A DNA stretch of 64,000 nucleotides from Flaviramulus sp. BrNp1-15 (GCF_022259695.1 NZ_CP092099.1:1410471-1474470); one strand, 5' to 3'. Numbered from the stretch's first letter, positions 8,486-19,826 are shown. Notes: generated by a model from the letters alone, not told the origin. Numbers and translations: made by a program.

Positions 8486-8884
8486 ATGAAAATCGATGAA
8501 ATACAAATAAGAGTGAGATATGGTGAAACTGACCAGATGGGAGTGGTATATCATGGGAATTACGCATTATATCTTGAAATGGGGCGGGTTGAGTGGTTAA
8601 GAAAACTCGGAATTTCTTACAAATGGATGGAAGAAAACGGAATTATGTTACCTGTAGTTTCTTTAAATATAAACTATAAAAAATCAGCGGGTTATGATGA
8701 TGTAATTAATGTAAAAACTCAACTTAAAAAAGAGCCAACTGTTAAGATTGAATTTGATTATGAAATTACAAATGAATCTGGTGAAATTTTAACAACAGCA
8801 AGTACAACGTTGGTCTTTATAGATATGAAAACTAATAAACCAATCATGGCGCCAGATTATATTTTAAAACTCCTTAAAGATTAA
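8486..8884 (+). CDS. YbgC/FadM-type acyl-CoA thioesterase
   Basis: A 132-residue hot-dog-fold thioesterase that hydrolyses acyl-CoA or acyl-ACP. The active-site motif is YGETDQMGVVYHGNY, with the nucleophilic or base Asp16, followed by YLEMGRVEWLR; both are classic for the YbgC/4-hydroxybenzoyl-CoA thioesterase group. Length is normal for a one-domain member. It is transcribed alone, divergent from dnaA, and ends 1 base before the convergent YigZ-like gene. Chain-length preference cannot be inferred. Confidence 0.92.
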   Translation: MKIDEIQIRVRYGETDQMGVVYHGNYALYLEMGRVEWLRKLGISYKWMEENGIMLPVVSLNINYKKSAGYDDVINVKTQLKKEPTVKIEFDYEITNESGEILTTASTTLVFIDMKTNKPIMAPDYILKLLKD

Positions 8885-8885
8885 A

Positions 8886-9494
8886 TTATACTTCTTTAAT
8901 GTTAATCTCAAAAAGATTTTCAAATATTTCAAAAATAGAATTTGCATCTTTTTTTCTAACAGAAATGGTAATCTGACAATCCATTTCTAATTTTTGATTG
9001 ATAATATTTAATTTTTTCTCCTTTATAATACGCATTACCGTATTCATGTTTTTATAATCAAAATGAATTAGAAAATCAATATTTATAGTTTTTTCAACAA
9101 TATCTGCTTGTTCAAGTATCATTTGTGCAGCAGTTTTGTAAGCATTAATCAATCCGCTAACACCTAGTTTAGTACCACCAAAATAGCGAACTACTACAAT
9201 TAAAATATTTGTAACCTCAAAAGATTGAATTTGTCCATAAATAGGCAAACCTGCAGAATTATTTGGTTCGCCATCATCGTTAGCTCGATAGGTTATGTTT
9301 TCTGTTCCTAATTGGTAAGCATAACACCAATGTCTAGCAGAATGATGCTCTTTTTTTAGTAAATCTATATTTTGTTTTACTTCTTCTTCGTTTAAAACAG
9401 GAAATGCATAACCAAAAAATTTACTGTTTCTATCTTTAAATAAAACAGGTTCAGGAGCAAGTTCAATAGTTTTGTATGTGTCTTTTTCAGTCAA
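8886..9494 (-). CDS. YigZ/IMPACT family protein (UPF0029)
   Basis: A 202-residue protein of the YigZ/IMPACT family. Motifs seen are SARHWCYAYQL, then DDGEPNNSAGLPIYGQI, then VVVRYFGGTKLGVSGLINAYKTAA, which together define the UPF0029 N-terminal domain. The C-terminal domain (about residues 140-200) is the ferredoxin-like DUF1949 type. Bacterial members are poorly understood; the eukaryotic relative IMPACT affects translational control. It is last in the minus-strand set ribD-HAD-yigZ, overlapping the HAD gene by 8 bases. Confidence 0.88.
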   Translation of the reverse strand: MTEKDTYKTIELAPEPVLFKDRNSKFFGYAFPVLNEEEVKQNIDLLKKEHHSARHWCYAYQLGTENITYRANDDGEPNNSAGLPIYGQIQSFEVTNILIVVVRYFGGTKLGVSGLINAYKTAAQMILEQADIVEKTINIDFLIHFDYKNMNTVMRIIKEKKLNIINQKLEMDCQITISVRKKDANSIFEIFENLFEINIKEV

Positions 9495-10101
9495 ATAAAC
9501 CGCTGTTTGTTTTAAAAAGGTTTATAATATCATCTTCAAACGGTTTTATATGCCAAGTTTTAATTTTTAAATCTTTAGCAGAAATTATATTGTCTTTATT
9601 ATCATCAATAAATAAACATTCACTTGCTTCTAAGTTGTTTTCATTTAAAACAAATTCGAAAATATCTGCACTGGGTTTCGATAGATTAATTTCATGAGAT
9701 AAATAAAATGCATCAAAACAGTTTTTAAAATCATTATAAAATGGCACGTTTTTTTTAATCCAATTTATATGAAGTTCATTAGTGTTACTTAAAAGGATGA
9801 GTTTATATTTTTTTTCTTTTTTAAGATTTTGAAGAAATTCTAAACGGTATTTTGGGAAATCTTTCAACATATAGTTCCAAATATCAACTAATTGGTCTTT
9901 TGAAATATGTGGAAAGTTATCAGAAAAAAACTCTAGAAACTCATTGGTAGAAATCAACCCTTGCTCGTAAAAGCTATTAAAACCTAACATTTCTTCTGAT
10001 AAATCTTCAATATCAAACTGTTTTAAGGCATGGTTTTTAGCGCCTTCAATATCTAGGTTTATAAATACGTTGCCAAAATCGAAAATTAAGGTTTTAATCA
10101 T
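9487..10101 (-). CDS. HAD-superfamily hydrolase (YihX-like phosphatase)
   Basis: A 204-residue haloacid-dehalogenase-fold phosphatase. Motif I is FDFGNVFIN, with nucleophile Asp8 and Gly at the second-aspartate position, as in YihX-type sugar phosphatases. Motif II is LLSNTNELH, motif III centres on Lys in NLSKPSADIFEF, and motif IV is ECLFIDDNKDNI. The helical cap lies between motifs I and II. It overlaps ribD by 8 bases. Because ribD precedes it, it could be the missing phosphatase of riboflavin synthesis, but that is only a neighbourhood guess; sugar phosphates are equally plausible. Confidence 0.85.
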   Translation of the reverse strand: MIKTLIFDFGNVFINLDIEGAKNHALKQFDIEDLSEEMLGFNSFYEQGLISTNEFLEFFSDNFPHISKDQLVDIWNYMLKDFPKYRLEFLQNLKKEKKYKLILLSNTNELHINWIKKNVPFYNDFKNCFDAFYLSHEINLSKPSADIFEFVLNENNLEASECLFIDDNKDNIISAKDLKIKTWHIKPFEDDIINLFKTNSGLFD

Positions 10102-11098
10102 TCGTAAAGATTTTAAGAATATCTGTTTCTATGTGTGTTTCAGAAATTAAATTTCCAGAAAAATGAGGTGCTTTTACGCCTTCTTTAAATTGAATATTTC
10201 CAGTAAAAACTCTGGCTTCATCCCAAATATTTTCATCAATAAACGTTTGAAGTGTTCTGAGTCCACCTTCAATAATCACAGAATTTATATCAATCTTATA
10301 TAGTGTTTCACATATTTGAGAGGCTAAACCTTTTGAGAAAACTATATTCTTTTCTGAAATTATAATGGTTTCTGCTTCATTGTTAAAAACATTGAAGTCT
10401 TTTGAAAGCTTTTCAGTTTTATCTATTACAATTCTGGTTGGGTTTTGTCCTGTCCAATTTCTAACTGTTAAGGTAGGATTGTCTTGTAGAACTGTGTTTG
10501 TGCCTACTAATATAGCTTGTTCTTCAGCGCGCCATTTATGTACTAATTGTTGTGAAATAGTATTAGTAATCCAAACAGGCTTCTTTTCTTTTTTTGTTCT
10601 TGGAGCAATAAATCCATCGGTAGTTTCTGCCCATTTTAAGATAATATATGGTCGTTTTTTATTGTGGAATGTAAAAAAGCGCTTATGATGCTGTTTGCAT
10701 TTATCTTCCAAAATACCAACTGTAACATTGCAACCAGCTTTAATAAGTTTTTCTATACCTTTTCCTGAAACTTTACTGTGGGTATCAATTGTTCCAATTA
10801 CAACATTGGGAATTTTATGTTCTATTATTAAATCGCTACAAGGTGGTGTTTTGCCAAAGTGTGAACAAGGTTCTAGAGTAACATATAATGTAGCTTCTTT
10901 TAATAAATCTTTGTTTTTTACTGAGTTTATTGCGTTAACTTCTGCATGATTGCTGCCGTAAGCGCTTGTGTAGCCTTCTCCAATAATTTTATCTTCAAGA
11001 ACAATTACACTCCCAACCATAGGGTTTGGTCTGGTGGCTCCCAATCCGTTTTTGGCAATTTCAATGCATCGTTTTATATATTTTTCATGTATATTCAC
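10094..11098 (-). CDS. ribD: Bifunctional riboflavin deaminase/reductase RibD
   Basis: Carries out the second and third steps of riboflavin synthesis: deamination of the pyrimidine, then reduction of the ribosyl side chain. The N-terminal deaminase has zinc motifs HAEVNAI (His51, Glu53) and PCSHFGKTPPC (Cys78, Cys87). The C-terminal reductase (about residues 145-334) ends with IIEGGLRTLQTFID. The start codon is GTG at 11098, which gives the family N-terminus MNIHEKYIKRCIEIAKNG. The -7 element stops 4 bases before it, so the message may have no leader. The HAD and YigZ-like genes follow with short overlaps. Confidence 0.95.
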   Translation of the reverse strand: MNIHEKYIKRCIEIAKNGLGATRPNPMVGSVIVLEDKIIGEGYTSAYGSNHAEVNAINSVKNKDLLKEATLYVTLEPCSHFGKTPPCSDLIIEHKIPNVVIGTIDTHSKVSGKGIEKLIKAGCNVTVGILEDKCKQHHKRFFTFHNKKRPYIILKWAETTDGFIAPRTKKEKKPVWITNTISQQLVHKWRAEEQAILVGTNTVLQDNPTLTVRNWTGQNPTRIVIDKTEKLSKDFNVFNNEAETIIISEKNIVFSKGLASQICETLYKIDINSVIIEGGLRTLQTFIDENIWDEARVFTGNIQFKEGVKAPHFSGNLISETHIETDILKIFTND

Positions 11099-11102
11099 AT
11101 TG

Positions 11103-11110
11103 CAAAAATA
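11103..11110 (-). promoter_or_regulatory. Putative -7 element of ribD, leaderless spacing
   Basis: Read on the minus strand this is TATTTTTG, a match to TAnnTTTG. Only 4 bases separate it from the GTG start at 11098, so transcription would begin at or next to the start codon. No clear -33 TTG is present. Confidence 0.5.
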
Positions 11111-11126
11111 AGATTAAAAAACGGGT

Positions 11127-11608
11127 ATGAACAACATCGTTATCAGAGAAATTGAACCTCAGGATAATAAGCAAATAGAAGCAGTAATTAGAGCTTGTTT
11201 TCATGAATTTAAAATACCATTAGAGGGCACTGCGTATTCAGACGATGAAACTCCTAGGATGTATGAATCTTACCAAAATAATAATGATATTTATTATGTA
11301 ATAGATTTAAATGGGGAAGTTTTAGGTGGCGGAGGAATAAAACCTTTAAAGGATTTTGAAGCTGATGTGTGTGAAATTCAAAAAATGTACTTTTCACCTA
11401 AAGTGAGAGGTGAAGGTTTAGGTAGAAAATTATTTAAGAAATGCATGCAAACGGCTAAAGAGCTAGGTTATAAACAATGTTATTTAGAATCTGCATCGCA
11501 ACTTAAAGCGGCAATACATATTTACGAAAGTAATGGTTTTAAGCACTTAAAAGGAGCTTTAGGTAATACAGGACATTACTCATGTGGGGTATGGATGATT
11601 AAAGATTT

Positions 11609-11612
<4 letters not shown>
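11127..11612 (+). CDS. GNAT family N-acetyltransferase
   Basis: A 161-residue single-domain acetyltransferase. The acetyl-CoA pyrophosphate-binding loop is PKVRGEGLGRKLFKKCM at about residues 90-106 (R/Q-x-x-G-x-G/A pattern), preceded by a central strand VCEIQKMYF and followed by LESASQLKAAIHIYESNGF. The substrate is unknown. It is divergent from ribD with only 28 bases between starts, and its stop overlaps the prmC start by 4 bases, so it is probably co-transcribed with prmC and ligA. Confidence 0.88.
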
Positions 11613-14451
<2,839 letters not shown>

Positions 14452-14463
14452 AATTGTTTTTTT

Positions 14464-14515
14464 ATCGATAAAATGCTTTTTTTTATCGTTTATTTGTAAA
14501 ATAATTTTATATTTG
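14464..14515 (+). promoter_or_regulatory. Promoter with two-site ATCGAT/ATCGTT motif (YhhN-like gene 1)
   Basis: ATCGAT at 14464 and ATCGTTTA at 14485 are 21 bp apart, followed by TATATTTG (-7) at 14508-14515. ATCGTT occupies the place where a -33 TTG should be. The same layout, with the same 21-bp spacing, precedes the paralogue at 15825. An activator-dependent promoter is inferred. Confidence 0.6.
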
Positions 14516-14538
14516 ACGCAGAACCCCAAATTGCTGTT

Positions 14539-15276
14539 ATGTACAAGTCGAAAGTCTTGATAGGTTTTATCTCAATATGTTATGTGTTGTTTGCTATATT
14601 CGAATTTAGTGGCAACGACATAGTTGCATATAATTTAAATGCATTAATCATACCACTGATTACGTTAACTTATATGTTGTTTATAAGTAAAAAAAGTATT
14701 TGGTTTTTTCTGTTTTTAATTCTTTATTCTATTGCAGATTTGATGGCATTGGTAATTAATAATATGCCGATAGATCAAACAGGGAAGTTATATGATTATC
14801 AATATTATATAGGAAACTCACTATATATTATTGCTTATATGTTTTTGGTTGTTAAGATTGTGAAATCACTTAGTCTTAAACACGTAATAAAAAACTTTAA
14901 AATTCACTTGCTGGTTTTAAGTATTTTAAATGTATATCTGGTATATGTGTTACAGATAATTATTCATCCTAATTTAGTTTTAGAAAGCGATTATTATTTA
15001 GAATTGGTTTACAACATAGTAGTAGTACTGTTGTTGGCTGTTGCCTTATTAAACTATTTTTATAGAGACAATAAAAAATCTTTATATCTGTTTATAGGTT
15101 CTGTATTTATTGTTTTTTCAGAATTTATTGATGTTGCCTACATATATATAACACAGAGAAGTTTGCTAAATGTAATAGGAACTACACTTGCTATGGTAGC
15201 CTTTTATTTCTATTATCAGCAATCTAAATTACTTAACCAAAAAACAGAAGAAAATAATTACATGCTATTAGATTAA
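14539..15276 (+). CDS. YhhN-like multi-spanning membrane protein (copy 1)
   Basis: A 245-residue, very hydrophobic protein with about eight membrane helices and short polar loops. Segments such as LFLILYSIADLMALVINN and YYIGNSLYIIAYMFLVVKIV resemble the YhhN/TMEM86 family, which includes lysoplasmalogenases in animals and some bacteria. The usual conserved acidic residues are only partly recognisable, so enzymatic activity is uncertain. It is a paralogue of the gene at 15825 by size, topology and motif (I/L-x-D-x-x-x-L/V-x-x-N near residue 65-75). Its stop shares a TTAA with the convergent DoxX gene. Confidence 0.6.
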   Translation: MYKSKVLIGFISICYVLFAIFEFSGNDIVAYNLNALIIPLITLTYMLFISKKSIWFFLFLILYSIADLMALVINNMPIDQTGKLYDYQYYIGNSLYIIAYMFLVVKIVKSLSLKHVIKNFKIHLLVLSILNVYLVYVLQIIIHPNLVLESDYYLELVYNIVVVLLLAVALLNYFYRDNKKSLYLFIGSVFIVFSEFIDVAYIYITQRSLLNVIGTTLAMVAFYFYYQQSKLLNQKTEENNYMLLD

Positions 15277-15662
15277 TTTATAGCTTGTTTCTTTTTAAAT
15301 GGTAAGTCTTTCCTGTATAAATAAAGAATAATAGAAGATAGTACAAATGTAATGATTGCTGTTATAAATAGAACGCCTCCATCACCATTAATTTGAATTC
15401 CTAATTGTGTTAAATGCATAAGTATTGCTCCTCCAATAATTCCTAAAGTAAGTGTGGCGCCAATCCAAATGGTTTTAGGAATAAGCAACAATATTCCAGC
15501 AATTAATTCTAAAATACCTATGCCTATTCTACCATAAGGTTCTAATCCTACTTTTTCAAAAATGTATATACTGTCTGGATGAGCTGTAAATTTAAAACGT
15601 AATGTTTGTATGAGTATAATAGCTACAATTATTCTTAAAACTAAAGGTGTAAACTTTTTCAT
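15273..15662 (-). CDS. DoxX-like membrane protein
   Basis: A 129-residue protein with four predicted membrane helices (about residues 8-25, 45-65, 68-88, 95-117). The spacing and the segment GIGILELIAGILLLIPKTIWIGA fit the DoxX/DoxD-like family (quinol oxidase subunit-like, or redox membrane proteins of unknown function). It lies alone on the minus strand between two YhhN-like paralogues on the plus strand, and shares its stop with the first as a TTAA palindrome. Function is not established. Confidence 0.75.
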   Translation of the reverse strand: MKKFTPLVLRIIVAIILIQTLRFKFTAHPDSIYIFEKVGLEPYGRIGIGILELIAGILLLIPKTIWIGATLTLGIIGGAILMHLTQLGIQINGDGGVLFITAIITFVLSSIILYLYRKDLPFKKKQAIN

Positions 15663-15756
15663 TTTATTCTAATTTGAATAATTAGACGCAATAAATTGTG
15701 GTTACTTAAAAAGAAATTTTTAAAAAATCAGATGAATTACATTTTTAATCAAAATA

Positions 15757-15809
15757 ATCGATGAAAAGTGTTATTTTATCGTTTAAATTGAAAAATATTT
15801 ATATATTTG
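15757..15809 (+). promoter_or_regulatory. Promoter with two-site ATCGAT/ATCGTT motif (YhhN-like gene 2)
   Basis: ATCGAT at 15757 and ATCGTTTA at 15778 lie 21 bp apart, followed by TATATTTG at 15802-15809. The layout matches that at 14464-14515: the same order and 21-bp spacing, and 24 versus 23 bp to the -7 element. The GTG start lies 15 bases downstream, so the leader is short. Confidence 0.6.
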
Positions 15810-15824
15810 AGATAACCTACTTAT

Positions 15825-16586
15825 GTGAATATTTTGAAAAAAGGAAACAAATTTACTTTTAGTAAACTATTTTTCTGTGTTTTACTATTATTGATTGCAA
15901 TTAATTTTTTGGGTGCTTTTTACCATAAAGAATTATTCATGCAAACTGCATCACTGTTATTTATTCCAGTTTTTTTATTGGTTTTTGTAACCAAGTATAA
16001 AAGACTAAGTTTGCCATTTATATCTTTTTTAGTTTTATCCTTTTTAGGAGATATTTCATCAGTATTTTTAAATAATGATACTACTTTTTATATAAGTAAT
16101 ATACTCCATGCTTTAAGTTTTGTGTATTTGTTATTAATTGTGATACCAAAATTTAAATTATTTGATCTGGAGAAAATTGTAGGTCTTTATTTGGTTGTTG
16201 TATTTTCAATAAACATATACTTTTTATATGTATTACAAGGCGTTTTGAAAAGTACTATTTCTGATGATATAGAAGTAAATCTATTTACAGCCAAAAGTTT
16301 AGTGCTTATTATATTAGCTTTTTTGTCATTTGGTATTTATTTAAATACGCAAACCAAGAGGTCTATTCTTTTTTTAGCTAGTAGTGTTTGTTTTGGTTTT
16401 TCAACAATTATAGATTATGTAAATCTCTATTATTTTTATGATTGGAATTTTATTATGCTACACAAAATATTATATGCTGTAGGGCTATATTTTTTATTTA
16501 GTTATGCTATGATTGAAAGCTATGTAAAAAAATCTAAACCAGTTGAGCTTAATGAAACGTATTCTTCAGATAATATTTTAGCTTAA
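15825..16586 (+). CDS. YhhN-like multi-spanning membrane protein (copy 2)
   Basis: A 253-residue membrane protein with about eight helices, the paralogue of the gene at 14539. Shared features are the first-third pattern FLVLSFLGDISSVFLNND (compare IADLMALVINN in copy 1), a second block YFLYVLQGVL against YLVYVLQII, and a late IDYVNLYYF against IDVAYIYI. The start is GTG at 15825; the overlapping ATG at 15823 is followed at once by TGA. YhhN-type lysoplasmalogenase activity is possible but not shown. Its stop shares a TTAA with the convergent nucleotidase gene. Confidence 0.6.
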   Translation: MNILKKGNKFTFSKLFFCVLLLLIAINFLGAFYHKELFMQTASLLFIPVFLLVFVTKYKRLSLPFISFLVLSFLGDISSVFLNNDTTFYISNILHALSFVYLLLIVIPKFKLFDLEKIVGLYLVVVFSINIYFLYVLQGVLKSTISDDIEVNLFTAKSLVLIILAFLSFGIYLNTQTKRSILFLASSVCFGFSTIIDYVNLYYFYDWNFIMLHKILYAVGLYFLFSYAMIESYVKKSKPVELNETYSSDNILA

Positions 16587-17500
16587 ACTATTATAGAAGT
16601 ACCATTAGCAGATTTATTCTTATCTGTATCAAAATAAAAATCTATTTTACCTAGATTAATACCATAACAACCTACTTGGTTTACTAACATATTCTTATTT
16701 TCAACATTTTTCACAACTGTTGGCTTTCGTAAAAATGTGTGTGTATGCCCACCAATAATTAAGTCAATGTCTTTTGTTGCAGCAGCAAGTTTTAAATCAC
16801 TTATTTTGGTTTCGCTATTTCTATAATTATACCCTAAGTGCGATAAGCAAATAATTAAATCACATTTTTCATTTTCTTTTAAAATGCGAGTCATGTCTTG
16901 AGTAATTTCTATAGGGTCTAAATATTTGGTTTCTTTATATAAAGAAGGAGCAACCAAACCATCCAATTCAATTCCTAAACCAAAAACACCTATTTTAATA
17001 CCATCTTTCTTGAAAATTTTATAAGGTTTAGAGTGTGTATCCATTATGGTATTTGAGAAATCATAATTTGCTGAAACAAATTGAAATTCTGCATGAGGTA
17101 ATTGTGCAAATAATCCATCAATACCATTATCAAAATCATGATTTCCAATTGTGGCAGCATCATATTTAAGCTTACTCATTAATTTAAACTCTAATTCGCC
17201 ACCATAGTAATTAAAATAAGGAGTGCCTTGAAAAATATCACCGGCATCTAATAGTAAAGTATTTGGATTTTCCTTTCTAATGGATTCTATTAAACTAGCG
17301 CGTCTGGCAACACCGCCTTTATTTGCATTTCTTCCATCTTCTGGTCCAAAAGCATCAATATGGCTGTGTACATCATTAGTATGTAATATAGTTATTTTAG
17401 TAGTCGTACTAACTGTTGTGAATGATTGTAAACCTAAGCTGCCAAGTGTAACTAATGCTGTTCCTGCCGATGCTTGTTGAATAAATTCTCTACGTTTCAT
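16583..17500 (-). CDS. 5'-nucleotidase metallophosphatase domain, Tat-exported
   Basis: A 305-residue protein equal to only the N-terminal catalytic domain of UshA-type 5'-nucleotidases. Metal-binding motifs are ILHTNDVHSHID (about residues 38-49), LLDAGDIFQG, IGNHDFDNG and GGHTHTF. The N-terminus MKRREFIQQASAGTALVTLGSL is a twin-arginine signal, so export of a folded, metal-loaded enzyme is expected. The substrate-binding C-terminal domain is encoded separately by the upstream gene, with a 4-base gap. It probably releases phosphate and nucleosides from nucleotides in the periplasm. Confidence 0.88.
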   Translation of the reverse strand: MKRREFIQQASAGTALVTLGSLGLQSFTTVSTTTKITILHTNDVHSHIDAFGPEDGRNANKGGVARRASLIESIRKENPNTLLLDAGDIFQGTPYFNYYGGELEFKLMSKLKYDAATIGNHDFDNGIDGLFAQLPHAEFQFVSANYDFSNTIMDTHSKPYKIFKKDGIKIGVFGLGIELDGLVAPSLYKETKYLDPIEITQDMTRILKENEKCDLIICLSHLGYNYRNSETKISDLKLAAATKDIDLIIGGHTHTFLRKPTVVKNVENKNMLVNQVGCYGINLGKIDFYFDTDKNKSANGTSIIV

Positions 17501-17504
17501 CTGT

Positions 17505-18263
17505 TTATTTTATTTGGATGAATCTATCATCAATTACGGGGTTTATAGTGTCTTTTTTTATAAAATTATCTATTAAGGCATTTCTAATTTTGTAGTTTAA
17601 AACATAAAGACTGTCATTTGGTTTAAAAAAACTCATGTTATCACCACCATTATATAAGTAATCATTTGTTGCTACATAGTAAGTTTGGTTAGATTCAATA
17701 GCCTTCTCTTTTATTTTTGCCTCTAGAACTTTATAATCTTTATCTAGTTTCAATTTAAGTTTAGATATAGGGTGCGCTCTTTTTGATCTGCTTAAATAAT
17801 GTATCAAACTATCTATTTGATTGCTTTTTAAAGCCACAACTACTATATTGTTTTCAAAAGGCATTATCTCAAAAGCAGTTCTTTTAGTAATATTTCCTTT
17901 TGATAAAATAGAACGAATACCGCCATGATTTAATAATACTATATCAATGTCATGACCTGTTCTGCTTTTAAAAATAGGATTAGCTTCATCATAAACTGCA
18001 TCGGCCATAAAATTTCCAATAGCTGTATTTAATTCTCCATCATTTTTTGTGTAAGTATCTGCAGAATATGCTAAAACACTATCTAAATCTTTTTGAATGT
18101 TTTCTCTGTAGGGTTTAATATATGTTTCAATTTCAGGGTCGGTAACTAAAGAATCTGTAATAGAAATTTGTTTGCCTTCAATTTTTGTAAGGTGTTGCTG
18201 CTGCTGCTTACAACCAGAAAAAATAAAAATATATAACAAAAAAAATAAATATGTAAACCTCAT
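17505..18263 (-). CDS. 5'-nucleotidase C-terminal domain lipoprotein
   Basis: A 252-residue lipoprotein with a Sec/SPII signal (IFSGC, Cys18) and a following QQQQ tract. The rest matches the C-terminal substrate-binding domain of UshA/5'-nucleotidases: TAIGNFMADAVYDEA, VLLNHGGIRSILSKGNIT, FEIMPFENNIVVVAL and TNDYLYNGGDNMSFF. It has no metallophosphatase domain; that is the next gene, 4 bases downstream. The pair probably forms a two-chain enzyme in the periplasm or on the outer membrane. Confidence 0.86.
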   Translation of the reverse strand: MRFTYLFFLLYIFIFSGCKQQQQHLTKIEGKQISITDSLVTDPEIETYIKPYRENIQKDLDSVLAYSADTYTKNDGELNTAIGNFMADAVYDEANPIFKSRTGHDIDIVLLNHGGIRSILSKGNITKRTAFEIMPFENNIVVVALKSNQIDSLIHYLSRSKRAHPISKLKLKLDKDYKVLEAKIKEKAIESNQTYYVATNDYLYNGGDNMSFFKPNDSLYVLNYKIRNALIDNFIKKDTINPVIDDRFIQIK

Positions 18264-18294
18264 ATATTAAACTAAATTTTGAATGTACTTTTGC

Positions 18295-18302
18295 TACCTT
18301 TG
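18295..18302 (+). promoter_or_regulatory. Putative -7 element of DUF6913-dapA unit
   Basis: TACCTTTG fits TAnnTTTG, and an overlapping alternative TACTTTTG is at 18286-18293. Neither has a TTG at 19 bases. The ATG lies 18 bases downstream of the first. Confidence 0.4.
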
Positions 18303-18320
18303 CGCAAAGGATAAAGATAA

Positions 18321-18842
18321 ATGATTTTAAAGGGTTTTAAAGAAAAATCTAATAAAAAGTACTTAAACAAATTGTTATCGGAAAGACAAATAAATGTTAC
18401 TGATAATAAAGTTGAAAGCTTGGGTGTTATCTTAAATGTTGATGAAGTAGATGATTTTGAATTATTTAGAAAGCTTGCAGATGATCTAAAAGTTCTTCCA
18501 AACAGATTAAAAATAATTGCGTTTTCTGAAGGTAAGAAAGAGGATTTACTTTCCTGGGATGAATGTTATAATCTAAAAGATTTTGGCTGGCGTGGAGCCA
18601 TTAAAAATACAGAATTACAATCTTTTTTAAATAAGGATTTTGATGTTTTAATTAGCTATTACCAAAAAGAAATTTTAGAATTAAAACTAATAACGGCTCA
18701 GTCTAAAGCCAAATTAAAAATTGGCATTTTACAAACAGACGAGCGTGTAAACGATTTAATTATAAAAACCGATTTAAAACAATTTGAAGTATTCAAAACA
18801 GAGGTTTTAAAATACCTAACTATATTAAATAAAATTAAGTAA
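18321..18842 (+). CDS. DUF6913-type conserved hypothetical protein
   Basis: A 173-residue soluble protein without signal or membrane segment. I recognise it as the small conserved protein that in Flavobacteriia precedes dapA (DUF6913, from memory). The central part [24 protein letters not shown] and the [25 protein letters not shown] region (alternating strands and helices) suggest a compact alpha/beta fold, but no catalytic motif is visible. The gene ends 2 bases before dapA, so it is co-transcribed with it. No function is proposed. Confidence 0.75.
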   Translation: MILKGFKEKSNKKYLNKLLSERQINVTDNKVESLGVILNVDEVDDFELFRKLADDLKVLPNRLKIIAFSEGKKEDLLSWDECYNLKDFGWRGAIKNTELQSFLNKDFDVLISYYQKEILELKLITAQSKAKLKIGILQTDERVNDLIIKTDLKQFEVFKTEVLKYLTILNKIK

Positions 18843-18844
18843 TA

Positions 18845-19726
18845 ATGAATAATAGTAAGTTTCTGGGCACTGGTGTAGCACTTGTTACGCCTTTTAAATC
18901 AGATTTAAGTGTAGATCATGATGCCTTAACAAATATTGTAAATTATAATATTGATAATGGTGTAGAATATTTGGTGATTTCTGGAACAACAGGAGAAAGT
19001 GTAACCATAACTAAGCAAGAAAAAAAGGAAATTATAGCTACCATTACAAAAGCTAATAATGGTCGTGTGCCAATGGTTTTAGGAATTGGCGGAAATAATA
19101 CAGCACAAGTTATAGAAGAAATAAAATCTACAGATTTAAGTGATATTGATGCCATTTTATCTGTTTCTCCATATTACAGTAAACCAACGCAAGAAGGGAT
19201 ATATCAACACTTCAAGGCTATTTCTGAAGCGTCTCCAGTAGATATTATTCTTTACAACGTTCCTGGTCGAACTTCAAAAAATATAGAGCCTGCAACCACT
19301 TTAAGATTAGCAAACGATTTTAAAAATGTAATAGCAGTTAAAGAAGCCGGTAATAATGTGTCACAGTATTTACAACTGTTAAAGAATAAACCAGAAGATT
19401 TTTTAGTAATTTCTGGTGATGATGATTTAGCATTAGGTGTTGTTTTAGCAGGTGGAGCAGGAGTAATTTCTGTGATCGGTCAAGGTTTTCCTAAAGAATT
19501 TTCAGAAATGATTCGTTTAGGGTTAAAAGGAAATGCTAAAGATGCTTACAAACTTCATTATAAATTAATGGATGTTATTGGTTATATTTTTGAAGAAAAT
19601 AACCCTGCAGGAATTAAAGCTGTTTTTGAGGCATTAAAATTATGTCAAGATACAGTAAGGTTACCGCTTGTACCTGCAACAAATAGCTTGAAAAATAAAA
19701 TACAGGACTTTGTAAATACGTTTTAG
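18845..19726 (+). CDS. dapA: 4-hydroxy-tetrahydrodipicolinate synthase
   Basis: Condenses pyruvate with aspartate semialdehyde, the first committed step to diaminopimelate and lysine. The 293-residue TIM-barrel protein has the GTTGE motif (47-51), Tyr137 in LYNVPGR and the Schiff-base Lys166 in AVKEAGN. Length is normal. It follows the DUF6913 gene by 2 bases. dapF is at the start of this window; the intermediate genes of the pathway are not present. Confidence 0.97.
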   Translation: MNNSKFLGTGVALVTPFKSDLSVDHDALTNIVNYNIDNGVEYLVISGTTGESVTITKQEKKEIIATITKANNGRVPMVLGIGGNNTAQVIEEIKSTDLSDIDAILSVSPYYSKPTQEGIYQHFKAISEASPVDIILYNVPGRTSKNIEPATTLRLANDFKNVIAVKEAGNNVSQYLQLLKNKPEDFLVISGDDDLALGVVLAGGAGVISVIGQGFPKEFSEMIRLGLKGNAKDAYKLHYKLMDVIGYIFEENNPAGIKAVFEALKLCQDTVRLPLVPATNSLKNKIQDFVNTF

Positions 19727-19771
19727 TATTGTTAAATATTACTTAAACCTTATAATAGCTAGCTTTAAGCC

Positions 19772-19793
19772 ATTATTTTAGCGTTAAAATAAT
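19772..19793. terminator. AT-only inverted repeat downstream of dapA
   Basis: ATTATTTTA, then GCGT, then TAAAATAAT form a 9-bp perfect stem, followed on the plus strand by ATTTTTA. It is a possible weak terminator for dapA. Its stem has no G or C, so an operator role for bamD 51 bases downstream is also possible. Confidence 0.35.
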
Positions 19794-19818
19794 ATTTTTA
19801 AAATCCATATTAATAACT

Positions 19819-19826
19819 TAATTTTG
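19819..19826 (+). promoter_or_regulatory. Putative -7 element of bamD operon
   Basis: TAATTTTG matches TAnnTTTG, 17 bases before the bamD ATG. No -33 TTG is found at standard spacing. Confidence 0.5.

Noticed and set aside
18188-18211. CTG/CAG triplet run (QQQQ after the lipobox)
   Set aside because: Only a few copies, coding for a short glutamine tract in a lipoprotein linker, with no sign of expansion.
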